DNA of 64,000 nucleotides from the NCBI RefSeq assembly GCF_030063475.1, contig NZ_JASIRT010000014.1, positions 1 to 64,000 on the forward strand, in the 5' to 3' direction. The position numbers and the translations under genes are program-made. Below, piece by piece: positions 44,891 to 54,126 of the stretch. The notes beneath the pieces are model-generated. The model did not search any database. It worked only from the letters and a program-made list of their open reading frames with translations, and was not told the origin of the DNA. Numbering within the stretch: position 1 is the stretch's first letter; each line of letters begins with the position of its first letter. The stretch is from Roseomonas sp. E05. Its GTDB lineage: Bacteria > Pseudomonadota > Alphaproteobacteria > Acetobacterales > Acetobacteraceae.

Positions 44891-45001
44891 TAGCAGATCG
44901 GATTCACAAATTCTTGAAAATGCCGCGTCTGGCCGCATGCGTCGAAGGCTGCGGCATCCGGCCGCCGCGCGGCTGAGCGCGGCGCCTTGCAACACCCGCG
45001 C

Positions 45002-46174
45002 TCAGCCGCGCGGCAGCAGCTGCTCCGCCAGGGTCGCGAAGAAGCTGGCGCCCACCGGCAGGATGGCGTCGTTGAAATCGTAGCGGGGGTGGTGCACCTG
45101 CGGGTCCCCCTCGCCGCGGCCGCCGCCGAGCATCAGATAGGCGCCCGGCTTCTCGTTCAGCATGAAGGCGAAGTCCTCGCCGCCCATGGTGGGCTTCGGC
45201 ATCTCGTTGACGCGGTTCTCGCCGACCACGGCGCTCGCCGCACGGGTGGCGAGGCCGGTGGACTCCGCCTCGTTCACCGTCGCCGGGTACATGCGGGTGA
45301 ACTTCACCGCGGCGCTGGCGCCGAAGGCTGCGGCGATGCCGGTGGCCAGCTCCGTCACCTTCTTCTCCAGCAGGTCGCCCACCTCGGGCTTGAACCAGCG
45401 CGCGGTGCCGTGCAGCCGCACGCTCTCCGGGATGACGTTGAAGGCCTGCCCGCCCTGGATGCTGCCGATGGTGATGACGCCCGCCTCCACCGGCTCGATG
45501 TTGCGCGCCACGACCGACTGCAGCGCGGTGACGAGCTGCGCCGCGATCACCACCGGGTCATTCCCCTGGTGCGGCATGGCGCCATGCGCGCCCTTGCCGG
45601 TGATGGTGATGTCGATATCCGCCACCGCCGCCATCACCGGGCCGACGCGCCAGACGAACTCGCCCGCCGGCACGCCCGGCCAGTTGTGGATGCCGAAGAC
45701 GCGGTCCACCGGGAAGCGCTCGAACAGGCCTTCCTTCACCATCACCTCGGCGCCGCCGCCGCTCTCCTCGGCCGGCTGGAAGATGACATAGACCGTGCCG
45801 GCGAAGTTGCGCGTCTCCGCCAGGTACTTGGCGGCGCCGAGCAGCATGGTGGTATGCCCGTCATGCCCGCAGGCATGCATCTTGCCGGCCACGGTGGAGG
45901 CGTAGGGGACGCCGCTCTCCTCGTGGATCGGCAGCGCATCCATGTCGGCGCGCAGGCCGATCGCCCCGCCCGGCGCGCTGCCGCGGATGACGCCGACCAC
46001 GCCGGTCTTCGCCATGCCCGTGATCACCTCGTCCACGCCGAAGGCCCGCAGCTTCTCGGCCACGATGCCGCTGGTGCGCACCTCCTCGAAGGCCAGCTCG
46101 GGGTGGCGGTGGAAGTCCTGCCGCCAGGCGGTCATCTCGTCATGGAAGTCGGCGATGCGGTTCAGCACGGGCAT
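45002..46174 (-). CDS. M20 aminoacylase/N-acyl-L-amino acid amidohydrolase
   Basis: A 390-residue M20D-type amidohydrolase (hippurate hydrolase/N-acyl amino acid amidohydrolase branch). Visible are RRDFHRHPELAF-like RQDFHRHPELAFEE, GLRADMDALPI, HACGHDGHTTMLLGAAKYL (two metal His and Cys), FQPAEESGGGAEVM and GGEDFAFML near the C-terminus. The dimerisation domain is in the middle. Such enzymes remove acyl groups from amino acids. The upstream neighbour on the plus strand is the extensin-family gene, divergent with a 107-base gap. Substrate unknown. Confidence 0.92.
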   Translation of the reverse strand: MPVLNRIADFHDEMTAWRQDFHRHPELAFEEVRTSGIVAEKLRAFGVDEVITGMAKTGVVGVIRGSAPGGAIGLRADMDALPIHEESGVPYASTVAGKMHACGHDGHTTMLLGAAKYLAETRNFAGTVYVIFQPAEESGGGAEVMVKEGLFERFPVDRVFGIHNWPGVPAGEFVWRVGPVMAAVADIDITITGKGAHGAMPHQGNDPVVIAAQLVTALQSVVARNIEPVEAGVITIGSIQGGQAFNVIPESVRLHGTARWFKPEVGDLLEKKVTELATGIAAAFGASAAVKFTRMYPATVNEAESTGLATRAASAVVGENRVNEMPKPTMGGEDFAFMLNEKPGAYLMLGGGRGEGDPQVHHPRYDFNDAILPVGASFFATLAEQLLPRG

Positions 46175-46281
46175 GGCGTCGGGTCCTGGAAGCCTGGGAG
46201 TCCGCGCAGCTTCGCGGCAGGCGCCGGCATCGGCAAGGGGGGAGGGTTCCGCCCGGGGCGGGGGAAGGCCATCTCAAGGGC

Positions 46282-46980
46282 ATGTTCCTTCGCGCCCTGG
46301 TCTCCTCGCTGCTGCTGGTGCCCCTGACCCTCGTGGGGCTTTACGTCACCGGCATCTGGCGGCCCCCGCCGCCCTGGGACCCGCTCGCGCCGCTCGACTT
46401 CCGCGACCCGCCCACGCCGGTGACGCGCTGGAAGCTGGCCCGCATGGAATGGCAGCCGGAATCCTGCTTCGCCGCTTTCGCCGCTTCGGGCATGACCGTC
46501 GCGCGGCTGCCCGACCGGCCCTCCGAGCTGGGCTGCCCGCTGGAGGACACGGTCCGGCTGACCGGGGAGGGCGCCAGCCTCGCGCCCGCCGGCCCGGTGG
46601 TGACCTGCCCGGTGGCGGCGGCCTGGGCGCTGTTCGAGCACCACGCCCTGCAACCGGCGGCGGAGCGGCATTTCGGCAGCCGCGTGACGCGGGTGCACCA
46701 TCTCGGCACCTATGCCTGCCGCAACGTCTATGGCCGGGCGGAGGGGCGGCGCAGCGAGCACGCGACGGCCAATGCCCTCGACATCGCCGGCTTCACCCTG
46801 GGCAAGGGGCAGGAGATCCGGGTGGTGCGCGACTGGGGCGAGGGCGAGGCGGGCGCCTTCCTGCGCGAGGTGCGGGACGGCGCCTGCCGCTTCTTCCGCG
46901 CCGTGCTGGGGCCGGACTACAACGCCGCGCATCGCGACCACTTCCACCTCGATCGCGGGCCGTGGCCGCGCTGCAGCTGA
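46282..46980 (+). CDS. Extensin-family protein
   Basis: A 232-residue protein with an N-terminal hydrophobic anchor (LVSSLLLVPLTLVGLYV) and the Extensin-like C domain: GCPLEDTVRL, TCPVAAAWALFE, YACRNVYGRAEGRRSEHATANALDIAGF and HRDHFHLDRGPWPRC. The conserved His and Asp residues (SEHATANALDI, DHFHLD) resemble the zinc site of the M15 peptidases, so it may act on peptidoglycan in the periplasm. No experimental function is known for the group. It stands alone, with the following 217 bases to the AbrB gene holding no gene. Confidence 0.88.
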   Translation: MFLRALVSSLLLVPLTLVGLYVTGIWRPPPPWDPLAPLDFRDPPTPVTRWKLARMEWQPESCFAAFAASGMTVARLPDRPSELGCPLEDTVRLTGEGASLAPAGPVVTCPVAAAWALFEHHALQPAAERHFGSRVTRVHHLGTYACRNVYGRAEGRRSEHATANALDIAGFTLGKGQEIRVVRDWGEGEAGAFLREVRDGACRFFRAVLGPDYNAAHRDHFHLDRGPWPRCS

Positions 46981-47197
46981 CTGCGCCGCCGGATTGACCC
47001 GGGCGCGGCAATCCACAAGAACCGGAGCAGAGGGGGAGGACGCTGACCGCGCATGCCATGGCCGCCCGTGCCATGCTGCGCCGCATCGCGGGCCGCGCGG
47101 GTCCGCAGGACCTGTGCCAATGCCGATTTCCGCCTGCCGCCCTCCCGCTTCCTGGCCGCCGGGCGCCTCGCAGCCCGGCGGGGGAGGGTGAGCCGCG

Positions 47198-48313
47198 ATG
47201 TTGCGGAGAATCCTGCAGGGCCGGCCGCCCACTCTCGCGACCCTGCCGATGGCGGTGCGCTGGGCGGTGCTGCTCGGCCTCTCCGTCCTCCTGGTGGCGG
47301 TGCTGGAGCTGTTCGGCCTGCCGGCGGCGCTGCTGCTGGGCGCCATGGCGGCGGGCATCCTGGTGGCGGTGATGGAGGGCGCGCTGCGCGTCGGGTCCTT
47401 GCCCTTCGCCCTCGCCCAGGGGGTGATCGGCTGCATGATCGCCCGCAGCATCAAGCCCGAGATCCTGGGCGAGCTGCTGGTGGACTGGCCGGTCTTCCTG
47501 GCCGGCGTCGCCTCGGTGCTGGCGGCGAGCAGCCTGCTCGGCTGGCTGCTGGCGCGCCGGCAGGTGCTGCCCGGCACCACCGCCATCTGGGGCTCCTCGC
47601 CCGGCGCCGCCGCGGCGATGATGCTGATGGCCGAGGCGCACGGCGCCGACGTCCGGCTGGTCGCCTTCATGCTCTATCTCCGCGTGGTGCTGGTGGCGAC
47701 GGTGGCCTCGGTGGTGGCGCGGGTCTGGGTGGGCGTGCCGGAAGGGGCGGTGCAGAGCGCGCCCTGGTTCCCGCCGGTGGACTGGCTGGCGCTCGGCGCC
47801 ACGCTGCTGGTCGGTCCCGGCAGCGCCTGGCTGGCGCGCCGGCTGCGCATCCCCGCCGGCGCGATGCTGGTGCCGCTCTTCCTCGCCGCCCTGCTGCAGG
47901 GCTTCGGGCTGATGACCATCGAGCTGCCGCCCTGGGTGCTGGCGGCCAGCTACGCCACGGTGGGCTGGAGCATCGGCCTGCGCTTCACCCGGCCGATCCT
48001 GGCCCATGCGGCGCGCGCGCTGCCGCGCGTGCTCGCCTCCAACCTGGTGCTGATCGCCGTCTGCGGCGTCTTCGCGGCGCTGCTCAGCCTGGTGCTGGGG
48101 ATCGACCCGCTCACCGCCTACCTCGCCACCAGCCCGGGCGGGGCGGATTCGGTGGCCATCATCGCCGCCTCCAGCGAGGTGGACATCGCCTTCATCATGG
48201 CCATGCAGATGGCGCGTTTCCTGATCGTGCTGCTCATCGGGCCGGCCATTGCGCGCTTCTTCGCGCGCCGTTTGCCCCCGTCATCTGCGGCCCAAACGGC
48301 TGAGGTATCATGA
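47198..48313 (+). CDS. AbrB-family (ammonia monooxygenase-like) membrane protein
   Basis: A 371-residue integral membrane protein with about ten hydrophobic segments built as two repeats, the AbrB duplication. Typical stretches are [69 protein letters not shown], and the second-repeat equivalents, including [25 protein letters not shown]. It is annotated in related genomes as an AbrB family transcriptional regulator, but it has no DNA-binding domain and is a transporter-like membrane protein. The substrate is unknown. A GGGGAGGG site precedes the ATG. Its stop lies in the palindrome before rplM. Confidence 0.87.
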   Translation: MLRRILQGRPPTLATLPMAVRWAVLLGLSVLLVAVLELFGLPAALLLGAMAAGILVAVMEGALRVGSLPFALAQGVIGCMIARSIKPEILGELLVDWPVFLAGVASVLAASSLLGWLLARRQVLPGTTAIWGSSPGAAAAMMLMAEAHGADVRLVAFMLYLRVVLVATVASVVARVWVGVPEGAVQSAPWFPPVDWLALGATLLVGPGSAWLARRLRIPAGAMLVPLFLAALLQGFGLMTIELPPWVLAASYATVGWSIGLRFTRPILAHAARALPRVLASNLVLIAVCGVFAALLSLVLGIDPLTAYLATSPGGADSVAIIAASSEVDIAFIMAMQMARFLIVLLIGPAIARFFARRLPPSSAAQTAEVS

Positions 48314-48317
48314 TACC
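48304..48317. promoter_or_regulatory. Perfect 14-base palindrome upstream of rplM
   Basis: GGTATCATGATACC spans the stop codon of the AbrB-type gene and lies 14 bases before the -35 box of the rplM promoter. It is far more AT-rich than the surrounding DNA. It could be a binding site for a regulator of ribosomal protein transcription or a chance palindrome; no binding protein can be named. Confidence 0.35.
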
Positions 48318-48330
48318 ACAGTATTTTCCC

Positions 48331-48359
48331 TTGACCCGGAGCGCCCTGGCGACGATAAG
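48331..48359 (+). promoter_or_regulatory. Candidate sigma-70 promoter of rplM-rpsI
   Basis: TTGACC (48331-48336, five of six consensus bases) and GATAAG (48354-48359, four of six) are separated by 17 bases. The predicted start of transcription is about 30 bases before the rplM ATG. This is the expected place for the promoter of the L13-S9 operon. Confidence 0.55.
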
Positions 48360-48395
48360 ACGGCCACCCGATACCAGGACTTTACGAAGCGCATC

Positions 48396-48866
48396 ATGCT
48401 GACCACGCAGACCCGCTCGCTGAAGCCGGCGGAGGTCAAGAAGGGCTGGGTGCTGATCGATGCGGACGGGCTCGTGCTCGGCCGCCTCGCTGCTCTCGTC
48501 GCCACTCGCCTCCGCGGCAAGCACAAGCCGCAATTCACCCCGCATGTCGATTGCGGTGACCATGTCGTCATCATCAACGCCGACAAGGTGAAGGTGACCG
48601 GCAACAAGGCCGAGCAGTCGGTCTTCTACTGGCACACCGGCTATCCCGGCGGCATCAAGGGCCGCACGGTGCGCGAGCGCCTGGAGGGCCGCTTCCCCGA
48701 GCGCGTCGTCGAGAAGGCGGTCGAGCGCATGATCACGCGCGGCCCGCTCGGCCGCCGTCAGATGAAGAACCTGCACGTCTATGCCGGGGCCGAGCACCCG
48801 CATGCCGGCGCGCAGCCCGAGACGCTGGACGTCGCCGCCCTGAACCGCAAGAACAAGGTGGCCTGA
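48396..48866 (+). CDS. rplM: 50S ribosomal protein L13
   Basis: A 156-residue L13 protein, standard length for alphaproteobacteria. Typical segments are [37 protein letters not shown] and [16 protein letters not shown], with [17 protein letters not shown] near the C-terminus. L13 is an early-assembly protein of the large subunit and binds 23S rRNA. The ATG at 48396 gives [11 protein letters not shown], the usual start. It is followed after 5 bases by rpsI. Confidence 0.97.
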   Translation: MLTTQTRSLKPAEVKKGWVLIDADGLVLGRLAALVATRLRGKHKPQFTPHVDCGDHVVIINADKVKVTGNKAEQSVFYWHTGYPGGIKGRTVRERLEGRFPERVVEKAVERMITRGPLGRRQMKNLHVYAGAEHPHAGAQPETLDVAALNRKNKVA

Positions 48867-48871
48867 AGACC

Positions 48872-49369
48872 ATGAGCGAGCAGACCACCGCCAATTCCCT
48901 GGCCGACCTGAAGACCCTGGTCGCCGGCACCCCGGCCGCCGGCGAGGCCGCCGCCGCGCCGCGCGAGCCGAAGCGGGACCAGTTCGGCCGCGCCTATGCC
49001 ACCGGCCGCCGCAAGGACGCCGTCGCCCGCGTGTGGGTGAAGCCGGGCAAGGGCACTGTCGAGATCAACGGCAAGGCGGCCTCGAAGTATTTCGCCCGCC
49101 CCGTGCTGCGCATGCTGATCGCGCAGCCCTTCCTGGTGGCCGACCGCTACCAGCAGTTCGACGTGTACTGCACGGTGGCCGGCGGCGGCCTCTCCGGCCA
49201 GGCCGGCGCGGTGCGCCACGGCATCAGCCGCGCGCTGACCAACTTCGAGCCGGAGCTGCGCGGCATCCTGAAGAAGGCCGGCTTCCTGACGCGCGACCCC
49301 CGCGTCGTCGAGCGCAAGAAGTACGGCAAGGCGAAGGCCCGACGTTCCTTCCAGTTCAGCAAGCGCTGA
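48872..49369 (+). CDS. rpsI: 30S ribosomal protein S9
   Basis: A 165-residue S9 protein with the standard ending: RRSFQFSKR, whose C-terminal Arg contacts tRNA at the P site. The core begins near [20 protein letters not shown] and includes [16 protein letters not shown]. The first 40 residues form an Ala/Pro-rich extension seen in many alphaproteobacteria. The gene follows rplM by 5 bases, the conserved L13-S9 operon, and is closed by a strong terminator. Confidence 0.97.
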   Translation: MSEQTTANSLADLKTLVAGTPAAGEAAAAPREPKRDQFGRAYATGRRKDAVARVWVKPGKGTVEINGKAASKYFARPVLRMLIAQPFLVADRYQQFDVYCTVAGGGLSGQAGAVRHGISRALTNFEPELRGILKKAGFLTRDPRVVERKKYGKAKARRSFQFSKR

Positions 49370-49416
49370 CGCTGGCGGGCCGGCGTCCGCGCCGGCCCTC
49401 AAGGGCTGTTCATCGG

Positions 49417-49449
49417 AAAGGGCGGGTCCGCAGGGACCCGCCCTTTCTG
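49417..49449 (+). terminator. Rho-independent terminator of rplM-rpsI
   Basis: A 13-base-pair perfect stem, AAAGGGCGGGTCC paired with GGACCCGCCCTTT around a GCAG loop, is followed by a T-rich CTGCTTTCC tract. It ends 38 bases before argC, so the ribosomal operon and argC are transcriptionally separate or only weakly linked by read-through. Confidence 0.85.
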
Positions 49450-49487
49450 CTTTCCTGCTATCCCTACCGACCCTCAAGGAGAGCCAG

Positions 49488-50444
49488 ATGGCCAAGGGTG
49501 CAGTTCCCGCGATCTTCATCGACGGCGAGGCCGGAACCACCGGCTTAGGCATCCGCCAGCGCCTGGAGGCCCTGCCGGGCATCGCGCTGCGCTCCATCGA
49601 CCCGGAGCGGCGCAAGGACCCCGAGGCCAAGCGCGCGCTGATGGCGGAGGTGGACCTCGTCGTGCTCTGCCTGCCCGACGCCGCCGCGAAGGAGAGCGCG
49701 GCCATGGCCATGGCGCTTGGCGCCGACGCTCCCAAGCTGCTGGACGCCTCCACCGCGCACCGGGTGGACCCGGACTGGGTCTATGGCGTGCCCGAGCTGG
49801 CGCCGGACCAGGCGGCGAAGATCGCCGCGGCCCCCCGCGTGGCCAATCCGGGCTGCTACCCGACCGGCGGCATCGCCCTGCTGCGCCCGCTGGTGGCCGC
49901 CGGGCTGATCCCGGCCGACTATCCCGTCACGGTGAACGCCGTCTCCGGCTATTCCGGCGGCGGCAAGGCGATGATCGAGGCCTATGACGCCCACACGGCG
50001 CCCAACTTCGAGCTCTATGGCCTCGGCCTGGAGCACAAGCACCTGCCGGAACTGCAGCTCTATTCCGGGCTGACGCGGCGGCCGATCTTCGTCCCCAGCG
50101 TCGGCAATTTCCGCCAGGGAATGCTGGTCTCCATCCCGCTGCACCTCGACACCCTGCCGGGCAAGCCCAGCCCCGCCGACCTGGAGGCGGCGCTCGCCGC
50201 CTATTACGAGGGCTCGGAATGGGTGAAGGTCGTGTCCGCGCCGGAGAACGGCAAGCTGGAGCCGGAGGCGCTGAACGACACCAATCTGCTGGAGCTGCGG
50301 GTCTTCGGGAACCCGAAGCGGCAGCAGGCGGTTCTGGTGGCGCGGCTGGACAATCTCGGCAAGGGCGCCTCCGGCGCGGCGGTGCAGAACATCGGGCTGA
50401 TGCTCGGGCTGGCGTCGGCTGCGGCGAAGGCGCAGGCTGCCTGA
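49488..50444 (+). CDS. argC: N-acetyl-gamma-glutamyl-phosphate reductase (type 2)
   Basis: A 318-residue enzyme reducing N-acetylglutamyl phosphate in arginine synthesis. The N-terminal nucleotide site is [18 protein letters not shown], the mark of the type-2 ArgC. The catalytic Cys is in [18 protein letters not shown], and the [16 protein letters not shown] and [14 protein letters not shown] segments follow. Type-2 enzymes are shorter than type 1 (about 310 vs 340 residues), as here. An AGGAG site precedes the ATG. The rplM-rpsI-argC order is familiar in this lineage. Confidence 0.96.
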   Translation: MAKGAVPAIFIDGEAGTTGLGIRQRLEALPGIALRSIDPERRKDPEAKRALMAEVDLVVLCLPDAAAKESAAMAMALGADAPKLLDASTAHRVDPDWVYGVPELAPDQAAKIAAAPRVANPGCYPTGGIALLRPLVAAGLIPADYPVTVNAVSGYSGGGKAMIEAYDAHTAPNFELYGLGLEHKHLPELQLYSGLTRRPIFVPSVGNFRQGMLVSIPLHLDTLPGKPSPADLEAALAAYYEGSEWVKVVSAPENGKLEPEALNDTNLLELRVFGNPKRQQAVLVARLDNLGKGASGAAVQNIGLMLGLASAAAKAQAA

Positions 50445-50545
50445 GGAGCGGCGGGGCAGGGCATCCTGCCCCCCGCGACCGCCTGGAGAAGCAACCGGAC
50501 GGGGCGCCTGCGCGCCCCGTTTCGCTGGGAGGAAGCCGAACCACG

Positions 50546-51070
50546 ATGAGCCCGCTCTACCCCTTCGAAGGCCGCCTGCCGGCCATTGATCCAACCGCCT
50601 TCGTGGCCCCCAGCGCGGCCGTCATCGGCGATGTCGAGCTCGGTGCCGATGCCAGCGTCTGGTACCATTGCGTTCTGCGCGGCGACACCAACTTCATCCG
50701 CGTCGGGCCTCGCAGCAACATCCAGGACGGCACCATCGTGCACGTGAATGCCGGCCGCGAGCCCGCCATCATCGGCGCCGACGTCACCATCGGCCATGCC
50801 TGCATCATCCATGCCTGCACGCTGAAGGACCGCGCCTTCGTCGGCATGGGCGCCACGGTGCTGGACGGCGCGGTGATCGAGGAAGGCGGCATGCTCGGCG
50901 CCGGCGGCCTGCTCGCCCCGGGCAAGGTGATCGGCCCGAACGAGCTCTGGCTCGGCTCGCCCGCACGGAAGGTGCGGGTGATGGATGCCGAGGAACGGAT
51001 GCGGTGGGACCGGACAGCGGCCCACTATGTCGAGCTTGCCAAGCGGCACCGAACCTCGCTGGCGGAGTAG
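50546..51070 (+). CDS. Gamma carbonic anhydrase-family protein
   Basis: A 174-residue left-handed beta-helix protein. Hexapeptide repeats run from about residue 20, and the three zinc-type His residues lie in DGTIVHVNAG and TIGHACIIHACTLKD. A C-terminal helix completes the fold. Members include CaiE/YrdA-like proteins and gamma-carbonic anhydrases; many have lost or lack measurable activity. The ATG at 50546 follows a GGGAGGA motif. It lies 101 bases after argC on the same strand. Confidence 0.9.
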   Translation: MSPLYPFEGRLPAIDPTAFVAPSAAVIGDVELGADASVWYHCVLRGDTNFIRVGPRSNIQDGTIVHVNAGREPAIIGADVTIGHACIIHACTLKDRAFVGMGATVLDGAVIEEGGMLGAGGLLAPGKVIGPNELWLGSPARKVRVMDAEERMRWDRTAAHYVELAKRHRTSLAE

Positions 51071-51075
51071 GGTGG

Positions 51076-51630
51076 ATGCGGCGCGGTGCAATTTTCGCGG
51101 GACTGTTCCTGGCGCTGGCCGGCTGCGCCACGCCGGTGCCGCCCCTCAGGCTGCCGGCGGCGGCGGTCGGCCAGGCGCAGGATCCGCTGGAGGCGGCCTT
51201 GCGTGGCGCAGCGGCCGCTTTCGCCTCGCCGGGCAGCCTGCGCGGCCAGCCCGCGCGGGCCGCACTCGCCGTCGCGCAGCTGGAATTCCTCGCCGTGGAG
51301 ATCCCCGCCGGGCGCAGCTCGCGCGAGTTCGGTTCGCTTGCCGCCCCTGGCCTGCAGGCGGCACGCTATGAGGTGCGCGGCACGCTCGGAATCCCCTCCG
51401 ACGCGCCGCCCCAGGCGGTGATCAACGCGCTCACTGCCGCCGCCGCGGCCCCTGGCGCGGAGGCCGCGGCGGCGCAACTCCCGCCCGCCCTGTTCCCGGC
51501 CGGCGGTGCCGAGACCTGGCGCCGGCTCGCCACCTTGCCGCGCCTTCCCCAGGCCAATGCGGCCACCCAGAGGGCACTGCGCCAATGGGAGTTCGGCCCG
51601 CCGCAGGAGCTGATCGACCTGGGCGTCTGA
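51076..51630 (+). CDS. Predicted lipoprotein, first of a tandem paralogous pair
   Basis: A 184-residue protein with a lipoprotein signal (GAIFAGLFLALAGC, Cys at residue 17). The mature part is Ala/Pro-rich and mostly helical. Segments align with the next gene: QPARAALAVAQLEFLAVEI, and LPPALFPAGGAETWRRLATLPRLPQ matching LPEAVFPAGPEITLRRLNEPGPLPE. I recognise no named family. It begins 5 bases after the carbonic anhydrase stop, so it is likely in the same transcript. Confidence 0.75.
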   Translation: MRRGAIFAGLFLALAGCATPVPPLRLPAAAVGQAQDPLEAALRGAAAAFASPGSLRGQPARAALAVAQLEFLAVEIPAGRSSREFGSLAAPGLQAARYEVRGTLGIPSDAPPQAVINALTAAAAAPGAEAAAAQLPPALFPAGGAETWRRLATLPRLPQANAATQRALRQWEFGPPQELIDLGV

Positions 51631-51825
51631 GGGCGCGGCGGGCGCTGGCGGCAGGCCCGGCGGCGCCCTGGCGCGCGCCGCCAGCCGGTTTCTTCTGCGC
51701 TGCGCCAGGCTGCCGGTGGAAGCCGGCCGCAGCAGCCGGGCCGGGAACCCGCCATGGCGGGGCGCCGCCTTTTGCGTGCCGGCCGGACTGGGTCATCCTG
51801 CCGGCCAACTTCGCCGGAGCCCGCC

Positions 51826-52419
51826 ATGCGCCGATTCGCCTTTTCCCTCCTGCCTCTGCTGCTTGCCACCGCAGCACTTCCGGGCTGCGCGGAGATGCGT
51901 ACGCCGCGCCCCGTCTTCGACGTGCCGCTGGACCTGATGCCCGACGCCACCGATCCGGTGCGGAGCGCCGTGGACATGGCCGCGGCCGATTTCGCCGACC
52001 AGGGCGCGGCCCTTGCCGGCCGCCCCGTGCGCACCGCGCGCGCCGCCGCGCGGCTGGAGTTCCTGACCGAGATCCTTGCCACCGATCCACGCTATGCCGC
52101 GCTGCCGCCGGGAATGATCCTGGCCCTGCGCGGCGCTGCCGGGGAGGTCCGCCGGGCGATCGGCCTGTCCGAGACCACGCCGCCGGAGCAGGCCGTCACG
52201 CTCCTCGCCGGCGCCGCGCGGGCGCTGGAGGCCGGGCGCCGCCCGCCGCTGCCCGAGGCGGTCTTCCCGGCCGGCCCCGAAATCACGCTGCGTCGGCTGA
52301 ACGAGCCGGGGCCGCTGCCCGAGGCCGCCATCGCCACGGGCCGGCTGCAGGAGACGGTCGCGGCGCTGGACACGGCCGCGGGGTGGAGCATGAATCCCGG
52401 CACGGTGCCCGCCCGGTAA
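51826..52419 (+). CDS. Predicted lipoprotein, second of a tandem paralogous pair
   Basis: A 197-residue lipoprotein (signal peptide ending LLLATAALPGC). It is a paralog of the gene at 51076: the shared blocks are the AAR-LEFL segment and the P-E-A-V-F-P-A-G segment. The function is unknown. The intergenic 195 bases between the pair contain no gene. The ATG at 51826 was chosen because it begins the signal peptide directly. Confidence 0.75.
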   Translation: MRRFAFSLLPLLLATAALPGCAEMRTPRPVFDVPLDLMPDATDPVRSAVDMAAADFADQGAALAGRPVRTARAAARLEFLTEILATDPRYAALPPGMILALRGAAGEVRRAIGLSETTPPEQAVTLLAGAARALEAGRRPPLPEAVFPAGPEITLRRLNEPGPLPEAAIATGRLQETVAALDTAAGWSMNPGTVPAR

Positions 52420-52530
52420 GCAGAGAATGGGGCGCCCCGGGAAGCGGGGCGCCTGCTCGGCTCTTCTGCGCGTGAGCAGGATGTGCAGAATGCGCGCCTT
52501 CACGTTGAACCAAAAAGCTGGGAGAAGACC

Positions 52531-54120
52531 ATGCAACGACGCAGTTTCCTGGCGGGAACGGCAGGGCTGGCCGCCGCGGCCCATCTCGCCCGCCCTGCGC
52601 TGGCCCAGGGCGACGGCCAGCGGGTCCTGCGCTTCATCCCGCAGGCGGATGTCAGCATCCTCGATCCGCTGAACACCACCGCCTACCCCACGCGCAACCA
52701 CGGCCACATGTGCTGGGACACGCTCTACGGCATCGATGCCGATTCCCGCCCGCATCCGCAGCTCGCCGAGGGGCATGTGGTGGAGGACGACGGCAAGCGC
52801 TGGACCTTCACCCTGCGCGAGGGCCCGACCTTCCACGACGGCGAGAAGATCCGCGCGCAGGATGCGGTCGCCTCGATCAAGCGCTGGATGCTGCGCGACA
52901 CGCACGGCCAGACGCTCGCCAGCCGGCTGGACGAGATCCGCGTGCTCGACGACCGCCGCTTCGAGATGCGCCTGAACAAGCCCTTCGGCCCGATGCTCGA
53001 CGCACTGGCCAAGGCCTCCTCCTATCCGTGCTTCGTCTATCCCGAGCGCTTCGCCAACCAGGACCCCGCCCGCGGCTTCACCGAGGTGGTGGGTTCCGGC
53101 CCCTACCGCTTCGTGGCGGATGAGCGGATCTCGGGCAGCCAGCTCGTCTACCGGAAGTTCGAGAAGTACATGCCGGCCGGCGGCCCGGTCAGCCTGATCG
53201 CCGGGCCGAAGATCGCGAATTTCGAGCGGATGGAGTGGAAGATCATCCCCGATCCCGCCACCGCCGCCGCGGCGCTGCAGTCGGGTGAGGTGGACTGGTG
53301 GGAGCAGGTGGCGCCCGACCTGCGCCCGCTGCTGAAGGGAACCCGCAACATCACCGTGGACCGGCTCGACCAGGGCGGCACGGTGGCCATGCTGCGGCCG
53401 AACCACCTGAACCCGCCCTTCGACAACCCGGCCATCCGCCGCGCCCTGCTGCCGGCGATCCGGCAGGCGGATTTCATGACCGCCATCATGGGCGACAACC
53501 GCGACCTCTGGCGCGACGGCATCGGCTGCTTCCCCGAGGGCAGTCCGCTGGCCTCCGACGCGGGAATGGAGGCGCTGACCTCGCCGCGCGACCTTGAGGC
53601 TGCGAAGCGGGCGCTCAAGGAGGCGGGCTACAAGGGCGAGAAGATCGTCATGCTCCACCCGACGGATGTGGTGAACAACAACAACCTCACCGCCGTCGCC
53701 ACCGACATGCTGCAGAAGACCGGCATGAACGTGGAGAGCGTCACCTCGGACTGGGGCACGGTGCTGCAGCGCCGCGCCAACAAGAACCCGGTGGACCAGG
53801 GCGGCTGGAGCGCGCTGATCGTGCTGTTCGGCGGCATGGACCTGGCCAACCCGGGCGGCCATCCGCTGCTGCGCGCCAATGGCAAGGATGCCTGGTTCGG
53901 CTGGCCCACGGCGCCGAAGCTGGAGGAGCTGCGCACCGCCTGGTTCGACGCGCCGGACCTCGACGCGCAGAAGCGCATCGGGCGGCAGATCCAGGAGCAG
54001 TTCTTCCTCGATCTGCCCTTCTATCCGCTCGGCCAGTATCTCATCGACAGCGCCTGGCGCAGCAATCTCGTCGGCCAGCGCAAGGGCATGACGCTGCCGA
54101 TCAACGTGAAGCGCGCCTGA
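52531..54120 (+). CDS. ABC transporter substrate-binding protein (peptide type, SBP family 5)
   Basis: A 529-residue periplasmic binding protein with a Tat-type signal (MQRRSFLAGTAGLAAAAHLARP). Family-5 features: RFIPQADVSILDPLNTTAYPT, LREGPTFHDGEKIRAQDAVASIKRW, EVVGSGPYRFVADERISG, and the C-terminal LPFYPLGQYLIDSAWRS. No permease or ATPase gene is adjacent. It closely resembles the protein at 39732-41321 in length and in many segments. A GGGAG site precedes the ATG. It converges on pdxY, with a GC-rich hairpin between the stops. Confidence 0.92.
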   Translation: MQRRSFLAGTAGLAAAAHLARPALAQGDGQRVLRFIPQADVSILDPLNTTAYPTRNHGHMCWDTLYGIDADSRPHPQLAEGHVVEDDGKRWTFTLREGPTFHDGEKIRAQDAVASIKRWMLRDTHGQTLASRLDEIRVLDDRRFEMRLNKPFGPMLDALAKASSYPCFVYPERFANQDPARGFTEVVGSGPYRFVADERISGSQLVYRKFEKYMPAGGPVSLIAGPKIANFERMEWKIIPDPATAAAALQSGEVDWWEQVAPDLRPLLKGTRNITVDRLDQGGTVAMLRPNHLNPPFDNPAIRRALLPAIRQADFMTAIMGDNRDLWRDGIGCFPEGSPLASDAGMEALTSPRDLEAAKRALKEAGYKGEKIVMLHPTDVVNNNNLTAVATDMLQKTGMNVESVTSDWGTVLQRRANKNPVDQGGWSALIVLFGGMDLANPGGHPLLRANGKDAWFGWPTAPKLEELRTAWFDAPDLDAQKRIGRQIQEQFFLDLPFYPLGQYLIDSAWRSNLVGQRKGMTLPINVKRA

Positions 54121-54126
54121 GGCGGC

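Noticed and set aside
46981-47197. Small gene between the extensin-family and AbrB-type genes
   Set aside because: Only short Arg/Ala/Pro-rich frames are present with no good ribosome binding site; the region reads as leader for the following gene.
47198-48313. DNA-binding AbrB transcription factor
   Set aside because: The name is inherited annotation. The protein is an all-membrane duplication without a SpoVT/AbrB DNA-binding domain.
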